Translations under genes and position numbers: made by a program | Notes under the pieces: generated by a model | The model's input: the letters and a program-made list of their open reading frames with translations, nothing else | Databases searched by the model: none | Told to the model about the DNA's origin: nothing | IMG/VR virus record: IMGVR_UViG_3300031857_000857 | Coordinates: 1 to 31,793 of that record | Strand: one strand, 5' to 3' | Length of the DNA stretch: 31,793 nucleotides | From: a virus | Part shown: in pieces, positions 5,330-14,232 of the stretch | How positions within the stretch are numbered: position 1 is the stretch's first letter | Layout of the letters: each line of letters opens with the position of its first letter

Positions 5330-8296
5330 TTATCCCTCTGGTAATGCGATAGCTCTAAAATTCTTTATTGCTGGCGCAACGCAACCACACTCAGCCAACA
5401 ACACAATTTTAACTGCGAAATATTTGAATTTTCCGCCAACAGGATAAGTCACGCCATCCTCAGTATACGATAATTTATTTATTCTTGGATCTTCAGAGGG
5501 ATTGTATCTAAACTCAACTGGTGTATTCAAATCAGGAGAATATGCCTTACTGTTTTCTAAATACATTCTTCTCCATTTAATATCAGAGAAATTACGAGTG
5601 TCGGAAGCTGATTGAACTTTATAGTAAACGATAATGTTTGTCCCTTGAGGTCTTACAGCATTCAAACCAACTCTGAGATCGCCAGAATCAAATCCATCTG
5701 CCAAAGAAATCTTTCTAGTTATATATCTAGCCAGAGCATTACCACCAAATTTAGAATCTTCAGAAGTAATTACTGCCGTTGCGTTAGTTGGATTTTCTGG
5801 TTCTGTTATCGTAATTGTTGGCGATTCAATGTAACCTTTTCCTGGGTTAATGATATTCACAGAAGCTACACTGCCGCTGGCATTTAGCGTGACGTTTGCT
5901 GTAGCTCTAGCCCCAGTTTCACCAGCATATATATTCGAATCACTTATTGTTACAACAACATTACTCGCATTCGAATGTTGACCGCTATCAGTAACACTTA
6001 TGTTTCCATCATAGAGCTCCCCATTGTTAATCAAATTTTCAGAAACTACAGCTAGATAAGTTTCTGAATCGAAGAATGGGGAAACTGTGTCATCATTGGT
6101 GTCCAGCGAAACTTCAAATTGTAGTCCTGCTGTGTTGGCGGCTGGGATCACTCTTCTTCTGCCGCTGGTGACTAAAGAGTCTGGTTTCTCAGCAAACCAA
6201 AATGCTCTATTTGGTTCTATACTGGTAAATGCTGCCTCAAGACCAGAAGTCGACAGTAATGTCGTTTTCATTTTATGATCAATGTTTGCTACTGGAAATT
6301 CTCTTTCTTTCGCGTTTAAAATTATTTCATCATATGGAATTGAAATTGGTTGTGGGAGAGGACCGAATGTTAAAGTTATCGGAGATGTATCATATACAGC
6401 TCGATTGATCTTAAACATCAAATCTTCGTTTTGATATGCTGTCCAAGTAGAAGCATTTGTACTTCTGAAAAAGCTACCCACATAAGGTTGTTCCGAAACT
6501 CTCCTACCATCAGGATCGCCAACAATTTCTCCACCGAGTTCGGCTACCCAAACGTCGTATGATGGAGATTCAGAAGTAACAACAATCGCATACTCAGTTT
6601 CAGGTAACAAGAAAACAGGATCATCAAATGTAAATTTAGTTGAAGTTGATGTATTTGAACTTCTAGGGAAAGTTTCAACACCATCTGTTGTTTTTACATC
6701 AAAGCATTGAACGGTTGATGCTGCAAGAGCATTTCTTGTTGGATATCCATTTAATGTTGTTACAATTTTAACTGTGACTGGTAACTGAGCATCATCGCTA
6801 TCTGGTTTCGTTTTGAAGAAAAGGTCAATAGACGAAACAAAAATACCATTGTTTAGACCTTTTGGTGTTGTAAATGTCTGAGCAACAGGATCACCAGTAA
6901 CAACACCAAGAGTTCCGAATCTGTAATTAAATCCAGGAATGGGAGAAGTAAATCGATTGTCAATAACTGTTATTGGCTCGCCAGTTCCAGTTCCAGCATT
7001 TGTTGTATCATTTTCTGAAGTTTCACTATCGACTGTTGTGTCTGCTGTCCCAGTTCCTGGTTGTCCTGTTGCCCCACCACCTGTCGTTCCAGATCCAACT
7101 GTTCCTGCACTAGTGCCAGTTCCAGATGTTCCAGATCCACCACCAATTCCGCTTAATCCTCTGGATCCAGCGCTGATGGCACCGCCGAGATAAAAAGTCG
7201 AAGCTCTCATCGTTGCGTCGCTACCATTATATGTTGACGCGTCAGTAATCAAAAATACCTTTGCGCCATCAGCTCTAAATTTAGCAGTTTCGCTTTCTGG
7301 TAATTGGAAGATCCCACCAATATTTGAATTAGCATCGACTATGTGAGATCCAATCGAATATGTACTATTTGATCTTTGTCCCGTTATTGCTGCGTCAAGA
7401 ACTGCAACAGTGTTACCAGATTCGACTGAGGTTATGTTAGCTGATTGTCCAACGCCACCACCATCTGTAATTTTTATTGACACTGGAAATGTTGTCCCAG
7501 TATATGTTGAGTTTAAGTTAATTTTTGAAGTTGATGCATTCGGAATAGTTATTGTTCCGCTCAAATGTGTGTACGAAGATACTGTTGACGTTTTCGTTGG
7601 CGTTTTCAGAGCTTTAATCGTCGATCCAGCTGGAAATTTGTTACTAACATTTATTGAAGAAAGATTTGCTTTCGGTGTAATCCCAGCTGTGTTCCATAAA
7701 ACTTTAGTGTCTGTTGTATTTGCTATTCCGAAAATTGGGCTTACGACGAGAGATCTTGTCGACACTGTCCATTGCTGTACTGTACCAGCAAACACGCAGA
7801 AATTTGGATTATATTGTAATCCAAAATCAGATCCTCTGTCGAATGTGAGGAAAGGAGCATCTCTATCAGTTCTACCGCCTTGGAATAAATTATTTTTCGT
7901 TTGAACTATGTGATCGTTTTCAGTGAAAGTCGTCGAAGATAATGCAGTTGCACCATATTGCGAAACATTCAATGTTATAAAATTTTCATTGATGAGTAAT
8001 TTATTTGGAGAAAAAGACCCAACAACAACTGCATATGCGTTTGTTGTTTCGCAAATAATTGCTTCTCCAATATTATATTTCGCAGCATCTGTACCAGTAA
8101 TGAGTATTTCTGATGCAGCTTGCACATACTGATCTACAGGAAGATTATCAAAGTAAAATTTCGCAGCTCTATCTGGTCTTAAATTTGTTGCTGAAAAATT
8201 TAACACATTTTTGTGAAGCCAATCTATCGCTGCATGATTAAAGCTAAATCCTAGATAGTTCATTGACACCAAATTTTCTGAAAAATTAACATTCAT
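5330..8296 (-). CDS. Large virion structural protein (baseplate/fibre-associated), 988 aa
   Basis: A 988-residue protein without signal peptide or membrane segments. The first third is beta-rich. Around residues 370-445 there is a Gly/Thr/Ser-rich linker (GTSGTGTSAGTVGSG). A lectin-like or jelly-roll-like block follows (AQTFTTPKGLNNGIFVSSID, then PETEYAIVVTSESPSY), and a late GKGYIESPTITI motif matches modules in gp6, gp7 and gp8. The C-terminus has DIKWRRMYLENS and a cysteine pair CGC. In marine T4-like phages, large proteins of this kind lie between the gp8-type wedge and the fibres and are found in virions, in the place where T4 has gp9-gp12. Its exact position in the baseplate is inferred. 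A good AAGGA ribosome-binding site precedes the ATG at 8296. Confidence 0.65.
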   Translation of the reverse strand: MNVNFSENLVSMNYLGFSFNHAAIDWLHKNVLNFSATNLRPDRAAKFYFDNLPVDQYVQAASEILITGTDAAKYNIGEAIICETTNAYAVVVGSFSPNKLLINENFITLNVSQYGATALSSTTFTENDHIVQTKNNLFQGGRTDRDAPFLTFDRGSDFGLQYNPNFCVFAGTVQQWTVSTRSLVVSPIFGIANTTDTKVLWNTAGITPKANLSSINVSNKFPAGSTIKALKTPTKTSTVSSYTHLSGTITIPNASTSKINLNSTYTGTTFPVSIKITDGGGVGQSANITSVESGNTVAVLDAAITGQRSNSTYSIGSHIVDANSNIGGIFQLPESETAKFRADGAKVFLITDASTYNGSDATMRASTFYLGGAISAGSRGLSGIGGGSGTSGTGTSAGTVGSGTTGGGATGQPGTGTADTTVDSETSENDTTNAGTGTGEPITVIDNRFTSPIPGFNYRFGTLGVVTGDPVAQTFTTPKGLNNGIFVSSIDLFFKTKPDSDDAQLPVTVKIVTTLNGYPTRNALAASTVQCFDVKTTDGVETFPRSSNTSTSTKFTFDDPVFLLPETEYAIVVTSESPSYDVWVAELGGEIVGDPDGRRVSEQPYVGSFFRSTNASTWTAYQNEDLMFKINRAVYDTSPITLTFGPLPQPISIPYDEIILNAKEREFPVANIDHKMKTTLLSTSGLEAAFTSIEPNRAFWFAEKPDSLVTSGRRRVIPAANTAGLQFEVSLDTNDDTVSPFFDSETYLAVVSENLINNGELYDGNISVTDSGQHSNASNVVVTISDSNIYAGETGARATANVTLNASGSVASVNIINPGKGYIESPTITITEPENPTNATAVITSEDSKFGGNALARYITRKISLADGFDSGDLRVGLNAVRPQGTNIIVYYKVQSASDTRNFSDIKWRRMYLENSKAYSPDLNTPVEFRYNPSEDPRINKLSYTEDGVTYPVGGKFKYFAVKIVLLAECGCVAPAIKNFRAIALPEG

Positions 8297-8311
8297 TTAT
8301 CAGTTTTTCCT

Positions 8312-11300
8312 TTACAGAAGATCGTAGTCTGTGAATACGTCGTATCGATCGTTGTTGTTAGCAGCGCCAGATTGTCCTAAACCAGCTCTCGCAGGATTAG
8401 CTCTCGGAGCTTCTTGTTCTGCAGCTTGTAGTCCATAAGATGGATCATATCCAGCAGTAAACATAGCAATTCCACTATATGCAGCCAAATATTGCGAAAA
8501 CGCAGCACCATCGGCAATTGCTGAACCTATACCCAGCAGATATGGATTGACAACTGAAGAGGCATCAACAGCCGCTGCAACTGTAGAAGAATCGTTTTGC
8601 CTATTATCAAACATTGTTGTTGTATATCCTGTTTGATTCAACGTCTCTTGAGTTTGAGTCGTCGCTTGCTGTTCTGTTTGCTGTGCAGTATCAGAAGAAT
8701 TAACAGTTGTTTGTGGATCTCCTGTTGTTGTAGACCCACGATTCGTTATACTTGATACCGTTTCATTTGCCAATGAATCTGTACTAGTAACCTGTGCTGC
8801 TAAAGTTTGAGAAGTCTGAGGATCAGATGAAGGTGATAATTGAACTTGTCCACTATTGAATGTTCCAAACAAATATGGTTGAACATTTGCAACTTTAGTT
8901 GCTGTATTTTGCGAAATAATTTCTTGTTCGACATACGACAAGGAATATGTTTTACCTTTTACTTTGTAATCGCCACTGTTTGATGTGAGTTGCAATGGAA
9001 TATATGTGACTTTCTTGTATGGTTTCAGTTCACTGTTTGATATATGACAAATTAAATCTGGATTTCTATTATCCGCAATATTAAACCCATCAAACTGTTC
9101 AACAAGAATACCATATTTCTCTTTTTCAGTTGTACCATCTTCGTAAAAGTATGTTTCATTAGTTGCTGATTGTTCAAGCAATGATAATCTTGTAATATAC
9201 TCTAACCTTTGAACTCTCTTATCAATTCTTGCGATATCTTTCATCGTGTATCTACGATGTTCGTGAGTTGTAAATTTCACATGACTCGCTTTTTTAGTAT
9301 ATGGTGGAACAAACATTGTGTACAGCGTCATTGTACCTGCAACATCATTTGGCGATTTTGGATACTTCGATGGTGTACCAGAAAGTATTTTAAACTTCTT
9401 ATCAGAAGTTGCTACAATCTTATCAACTCTTGGTAGATAATACCCATATGACAATTCCATTGAATCGTCAGTATACGGTAAAAGATTACCACCAAATGTA
9501 GATGCAGTTGTTCCGTCTGTTCTTCTTGGTCTAAAGTCGATCGCATCAGAAAGAGATGTCGTTGGAACTGATGTTGATGAATATACACCAACATAATTGT
9601 TTGAAAAATCGCCATCTGAATATGAAGCTGCACTGAAGAATCCATCTAGACCACTGTGTTCAAAGTAACTCAATAAAACAACTGTTTGACCAGATGGCGG
9701 AGATTTACCATCTCTCAGAATAATTGATCCATGGTCATAATAATTGTCTCGCTGTCCAGTATCAAACAAATAGTGATCAGTGATGTCAATAGCGTTTACT
9801 GAATTTGGTCTATATGAAGTATCGCCCGAATCAAAGACTTTATTGATTTTTACCACATCTGAGATATACAGTGATTGTCTAACTCCAGGTATTTTGTTTA
9901 TATCCGAGTAACTGGTAAACCAAACTGCACCATTCGCTTGGTCAATTTTAGTATTTGTTTGACCAGTAACGCTTAAAGTTGCATTACCATAATCTACATC
10001 TGTTATAGATGATTTTCTACCCTTTAGGGTTTTCTGTCTAACAACAGCTGGGCTAACTTCTGCGTTGTCAATTTTAATGTTAACAAAAACATCACCAGTA
10101 AACGTCAACGTTCCTGCGTCGATGCGCATTTGCGTTTCACCAAGACGATATATTCCATTTGATCCGCCGTCATACGAAAGCGAAAGCAATTGACCGTGTT
10201 GGTAACTTGATGATCCTTTATCTCTCACTATGACAATAAAATTATCTTCTGCTGTTGAATCTGACAGATATGAACTATTAGAACCATAGAAAAACTTTTC
10301 TTTACCAGTTAAAGTGACGGTATATGATCCACTGGTGAAAGTTGCATTAGTAATTAATTTTCTGTAAACGAAATCTACATTACTGAAATCGTTTCTAGAA
10401 ACATATGTTTCTGGAAGTGGATAGAGTAATCGATTGATACTTGCTCCTTTAATGAAAGTATCACCAACATCATTTTGACTTAGACTATCGACGTCCATCG
10501 ATGGGTAGTATGCAGTTTGAGTATTTTGCCCACCATAGACATTACTTTGATATGTTGTTGGTCTTACTGTGATACTATCGACGTCTTTGATTGCATAGTT
10601 TAATGTTACTTGAGAGCTTGTGTCTAAATTTGTATCAAATTCTCTATCAACTGTCGCTAATCTGGATGTGTTATAATCTACTATTCTTCTTGTTTGTCCA
10701 GATCCAGTTCCAGCTGTAACAGTAAACGAAACACCATTATACAAACCAACAGGATTGATTGGATATGTTGACGGGAAAGTAAATGAAGTTGCGTTTGATG
10801 TTGCCGCAACATTAAATGTATTCGTCGTCATCGTTTGATCGATGATATAGAGATCTAATTTTGAACCGTTATTTCTTTGTAACGATTTAGCCCGAGCAGT
10901 TCCAGCTAATGTATAATTGTATGATGCAGAGGAAGAAGTATTAATGTTCGCTGTTGGAACAATATGCATATCTAAATTTGCAAAATTTGTGGTACTAAAA
11001 ATTCCACTATTTGCGCCATAAAAGTTTTTAACAGTTATGTAGTTACCAAAATCTAAAGAAAGATCATAATCCGAAACTGTTGCTGTTGTTCTTGCTTTAT
11101 TAACTTTTATAGTTGTTGGTCCGACAGTTTCAAATTCAAATCCATTTACATATGCTTTACCAGGACCAAGATTAACATCAATTTTAGAATCATCTGTTGA
11201 TATATCAGATGCACTTGCGGAAAATGGAATTATTACATAGTCTCCAGATTCATCTGCTGTTCTTCTTGCCCATGTTTTTTCAATCTCAGAGTATACGGGA

Positions 11301-12115
11301 TATCTAACCCATTTGGTTATGACACCGTTTTCAACTCGGAGTAATTCGAAAAAGCTACTATCGTCTATTGAATCTAAAGCTCTTTTGCTCAAGTTTAAGC
11401 TAAATTGATATCTATCTGCACCAGGTGCTTGATAGTTAAATGATTCTTGCGCTGGATCTAAAAGCGAAGTATCAACAGAATCATCAACTATAGTTTCTTC
11501 AATTTCCAATCCAACTCTATAAGATGGTTTTCTGGAATATGGATCTAGAGTGATTGTTTGTGATGGAACATTGACGAAAAATCCATTTACATAAAACACA
11601 CCATCATTAATTGATATTACCGATCCAACATTCGTAGAATTTACGGCAATCAATTTAGCTTTTGGTGAATCACCAGGAACAACTTTAATCTCATCACCAT
11701 TCTGAAATTCGATACCACGAACGTAACGAATCATCAATGTTTTATATTCTTGAGTGTCGTCGATTGCGATAACTTTAGCTTTTTTGTTTTGTACAGCCCC
11801 AATATTATTGGTGATGATTTGTTTATCAAACTCCGTAACGTCGATGTCAGTGTTCCCAAATTGATCTTCCAATTTCAGAGAAATTACTGACGTGTCGAGA
11901 GTTAACTCACCACCAAGAACTTGCGATCCATCTTTGAAAATATGATCGCCAAATAGTTTAATCTGATTTTGTATTGCGGTTTGTAGTTGTGTTAATTCAC
12001 GAGCTTGTACAGCATATCCTGGTTTAAACAGAATACGCATGTAATTGTTTTCTCGTGGTCCATTATCCGCATTAAAATCATCATTGTAGGGATTGACATT
12101 AAACTCAATTGGCAT
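8312..12115 (-). CDS. Giant structural protein with DUF4815-like N-terminus
   Basis: The longest gene, 1267 residues. The N-terminus (FNVNPYNDDFNADNG, then YMRILFKPGYAVQAREL, then FGDHIFKDGSQVLGG) has the strong signature of the DUF4815 family, common in marine T4-like phage virions. A long beta-rich body follows. Residues about 1100-1190 are Ser/Thr/Gln-rich and low complexity (DTAQQTEQQATTQTQETLNQ), a flexible tether, and the last ~70 residues are Ala/Gly-rich. By position, directly after the wedge gene gp8, it may replace T4 gp10/gp11 as wedge pin or fibre socket; this is inference. A GGA sequence lies about ten bases before the ATG. Confidence 0.75.
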   Translation of the reverse strand: MPIEFNVNPYNDDFNADNGPRENNYMRILFKPGYAVQARELTQLQTAIQNQIKLFGDHIFKDGSQVLGGELTLDTSVISLKLEDQFGNTDIDVTEFDKQIITNNIGAVQNKKAKVIAIDDTQEYKTLMIRYVRGIEFQNGDEIKVVPGDSPKAKLIAVNSTNVGSVISINDGVFYVNGFFVNVPSQTITLDPYSRKPSYRVGLEIEETIVDDSVDTSLLDPAQESFNYQAPGADRYQFSLNLSKRALDSIDDSSFFELLRVENGVITKWVRYPVYSEIEKTWARRTADESGDYVIIPFSASASDISTDDSKIDVNLGPGKAYVNGFEFETVGPTTIKVNKARTTATVSDYDLSLDFGNYITVKNFYGANSGIFSTTNFANLDMHIVPTANINTSSSASYNYTLAGTARAKSLQRNNGSKLDLYIIDQTMTTNTFNVAATSNATSFTFPSTYPINPVGLYNGVSFTVTAGTGSGQTRRIVDYNTSRLATVDREFDTNLDTSSQVTLNYAIKDVDSITVRPTTYQSNVYGGQNTQTAYYPSMDVDSLSQNDVGDTFIKGASINRLLYPLPETYVSRNDFSNVDFVYRKLITNATFTSGSYTVTLTGKEKFFYGSNSSYLSDSTAEDNFIVIVRDKGSSSYQHGQLLSLSYDGGSNGIYRLGETQMRIDAGTLTFTGDVFVNIKIDNAEVSPAVVRQKTLKGRKSSITDVDYGNATLSVTGQTNTKIDQANGAVWFTSYSDINKIPGVRQSLYISDVVKINKVFDSGDTSYRPNSVNAIDITDHYLFDTGQRDNYYDHGSIILRDGKSPPSGQTVVLLSYFEHSGLDGFFSAASYSDGDFSNNYVGVYSSTSVPTTSLSDAIDFRPRRTDGTTASTFGGNLLPYTDDSMELSYGYYLPRVDKIVATSDKKFKILSGTPSKYPKSPNDVAGTMTLYTMFVPPYTKKASHVKFTTHEHRRYTMKDIARIDKRVQRLEYITRLSLLEQSATNETYFYEDGTTEKEKYGILVEQFDGFNIADNRNPDLICHISNSELKPYKKVTYIPLQLTSNSGDYKVKGKTYSLSYVEQEIISQNTATKVANVQPYLFGTFNSGQVQLSPSSDPQTSQTLAAQVTSTDSLANETVSSITNRGSTTTGDPQTTVNSSDTAQQTEQQATTQTQETLNQTGYTTTMFDNRQNDSSTVAAAVDASSVVNPYLLGIGSAIADGAAFSQYLAAYSGIAMFTAGYDPSYGLQAAEQEAPRANPARAGLGQSGAANNNDRYDVFTDYDLL

Positions 12116-12124
12116 TTATTTTTC

Positions 12125-13732
12125 CTAAAATGAAACTAGTATTCTAATTTGTTCTGTTTGATCATCATCTCTTTCAATAGCAGTGTTATTTCTAACATAA
12201 AGAACATCGCCACTAAATGCTTGTATTTCTGGTTCTTGTATGGCAAATACCTCAACAGAAATTGTTGAATTATCAACTTCACTATAGCTCTTTAGTTCTG
12301 CATTATCTGATATGGTTCCGCTAGTGTTATTTATCCAGATTTGACTAGAACTTTCATCCCAGAATGCTATTGTACCGACGAATGTGGCTGCAGCATAAGA
12401 TGGACCTTGATAGACTTTATCATTCAAATAAAACCTACCAAGACCAAGTGTTGTTGATGTTGTTACAATATACGTTGCAATGTAACTTGAATCGTTTCCG
12501 ATCGCACCACCATCAGTTTCTCTAACATTCTTAAGTAGAGAAATTTGTCTGTATTTGAAGTTTTCTTGATCATTTTCTGTTGGGAAATTCCCACCAACAG
12601 TTCCATCAAGTTCAACTGATAGCATTAAATGTGTGGCGCCAAGTTCAACATCGACATTTGATCCATGACCACCACGAGGACTGATAACGGCGATTAAATT
12701 AGCATTCGCCCCAGTTCCTGTTGCTTGTATCGTTGCGTTTGTATATCCAGAACCACCATCCAAAATATTTACGCCAACAATAACACCGCTCACAACATTT
12801 GCTGTTACGTTCGCGCCAGTTCCATCGCCAACGATTGATATAATATTTGCTGAGGGTGACGTTCCACCAGAAACATAACCAGTCCCACCATTCACGATAT
12901 CAATGATGTCTATTCTGCCGTTGACTGCAGCATCACCTACAATCTCATCATTGATTACAGGCATCCACTGAGAATCGAAAAACTTTTCTTTCAGACCAGA
13001 AGGAATCGTATACAGATATTTCCATCGATATCCATCTGACGTTTGAATGTATGCGTTTTCTGGTAATTGCCCACCAATATCAATTTCTGGCATAACAGTT
13101 GATTCTTCGCCGCCATTATTAAACATACACTTGAAGACTTGGTCTCTGGTATTTCTCACATAAAATTTATTTGCATACTGAGGATATAAATTCTCAACTA
13201 TATTATAGGTGTTTTGAGTATATGTGTAATCAAACGAACTATTCACCATAAGATGACGATTATTTGTGATCGAAACAATTTCTTTTCTGACCTTTGGTAC
13301 ATTGATGCCATCACCGTCGATTAAAATAATATCTCCAATACTCAGGTTCGATGTAAAATATGTGTCTGCGCTACCAACAACATTCATGGTTGATATCGTT
13401 GCAGAAACATTCGCTGGAAGTTGAGTTTTGGACTCGTAAGTAAACAACTCAGCTTTTTCAGTGTATTCAGTATAGACGGTATTATTTGACCAGTCAACTC
13501 TAGGCGCAACTAAATTGATATCAGCACCATTTACCTTCTTAACAGAAACAAGGTTCTTGTATACGTCATTAAGAGCATCAACAGTTTCCATTGAATCGGA
13601 AATCAACACATCACTCTGTGGCCATTCTGTCGATTTGCCAATACCAACATAAGTGTTTGATTCAAGCGTAATGGCTTCTTCATACTCTTTAGCCATATAA
13701 ACTCTATTTTGTATGGTGCTTAGGCTCTTCAT
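12125..13732 (-). CDS. gp8: Baseplate wedge subunit gp8
   Basis: A 535-residue homologue of T4 gp8 (334 residues), a wedge protein that bridges gp10/gp7 and gp6. Matching blocks include the N-terminal YVGIGKSTEWPQSD, DINLVAPRVDW (like IPRRDW of T4), a central DGYRWKYLYTIPSG (like DGYVWEYLFEIPP), FKYRQISLLKNV and the C-terminal GDVLYVRNNTAIERDDDQTE, which parallels the T4 C-terminus. The extra ~200 residues are explained partly by an insertion at residues 281-350 with two GGxGY repeats (NGGTGYVSGG, DGGSGYTNAT) followed by Gly-rich turns. The gene lies in the same operon and order as T4 (gp25-gp6-gp7-gp8), 11 nt after the preceding small gene. Confidence 0.85.
   Translation of the reverse strand: MKSLSTIQNRVYMAKEYEEAITLESNTYVGIGKSTEWPQSDVLISDSMETVDALNDVYKNLVSVKKVNGADINLVAPRVDWSNNTVYTEYTEKAELFTYESKTQLPANVSATISTMNVVGSADTYFTSNLSIGDIILIDGDGINVPKVRKEIVSITNNRHLMVNSSFDYTYTQNTYNIVENLYPQYANKFYVRNTRDQVFKCMFNNGGEESTVMPEIDIGGQLPENAYIQTSDGYRWKYLYTIPSGLKEKFFDSQWMPVINDEIVGDAAVNGRIDIIDIVNGGTGYVSGGTSPSANIISIVGDGTGANVTANVVSGVIVGVNILDGGSGYTNATIQATGTGANANLIAVISPRGGHGSNVDVELGATHLMLSVELDGTVGGNFPTENDQENFKYRQISLLKNVRETDGGAIGNDSSYIATYIVTTSTTLGLGRFYLNDKVYQGPSYAAATFVGTIAFWDESSSQIWINNTSGTISDNAELKSYSEVDNSTISVEVFAIQEPEIQAFSGDVLYVRNNTAIERDDDQTEQIRILVSF
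12683..12892 (-). repeat. GGxGY beta-module repeats inside gp8
   Basis: Encodes residues 281-350 of gp8: two units of the type GGxGYxxx followed by a G-x-G-A-N-x-x-A turn. Related units occur in gp6 (16706-16912), gp7 (14745-15308) and the 988-residue protein (about 5790-5870). Confidence 0.6.
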
Positions 13733-13743
13733 TAAATCTACTC

Positions 13744-14232
13744 TTAAATTTGTTTAAGTATCTCGAAAGAAACATTATCGAAGTATGGGTAAACAGCATA
13801 ACTCACCAGATTTGCGTTTGCCGTGAATGTCGCAGAAGAAGTATTTATTGTGTATGTCTTCCCGCTTCCGCTCAATATTTTTCCAGTGATTATGCTGGAA
13901 TCGAATTCGAATTTCACAATATCATTTGCCGCAAGGTTCAAAGTATATGTATTTGATGTGAATGTAATCGTGTTAGAATTATATGGGACGTTAATATATC
14001 CATCACCATAGAATTTTGTATTACTTTCCAAAGTCAATAATGAAGACGTATTGACATTTACAACAAGTTTAACTTGTTTTCTGCTTTCAACATCATTATT
14101 TAAAATGATAATGTCATTGCTCGAGATGCTTGATGTGAAATTCACAGAAAACCCAACAGCATTTCCTGTTATATTTAATGGATCTAAAGTGACAGTCCCA
14201 GTTATCGCTGTATTCTTAGTAAAAATTTTCAT
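13744..14232 (-). CDS. Baseplate operon protein of unknown function
   Basis: A 162-residue beta-rich protein, Thr/Asn/Ser-heavy (TNTITFTSNTYTLNLAAND), without signal peptide or membrane segments. It lies between gp7 and gp8, where T4 has no gene, and its start overlaps the gp7 stop by 4 nt, so it is translated with the baseplate proteins. I do not recognise a family. The pattern of short strands with SGSGKTYTINTSS and NNDVESRKQVKLVV resembles the N-terminal strand repeats of the neighbouring gp8 (SIGDIILIDGDGINVPKVRKEI), so an accessory wedge or decoration role is plausible but unproven. Confidence 0.6.
   Translation of the reverse strand: MKIFTKNTAITGTVTLDPLNITGNAVGFSVNFTSSISSNDIIILNNDVESRKQVKLVVNVNTSSLLTLESNTKFYGDGYINVPYNSNTITFTSNTYTLNLAANDIVKFEFDSSIITGKILSGSGKTYTINTSSATFTANANLVSYAVYPYFDNVSFEILKQI

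Noticed and set aside
7410-7904. Plus-strand open frame of 164 codons inside the 988-residue structural gene
   Set aside because: It is antisense to a clearly coding minus-strand gene, has no ribosome-binding site, and its Val/Pro/Phe-rich composition is the mirror of the Thr/Asn/Gly-rich protein on the other strand.
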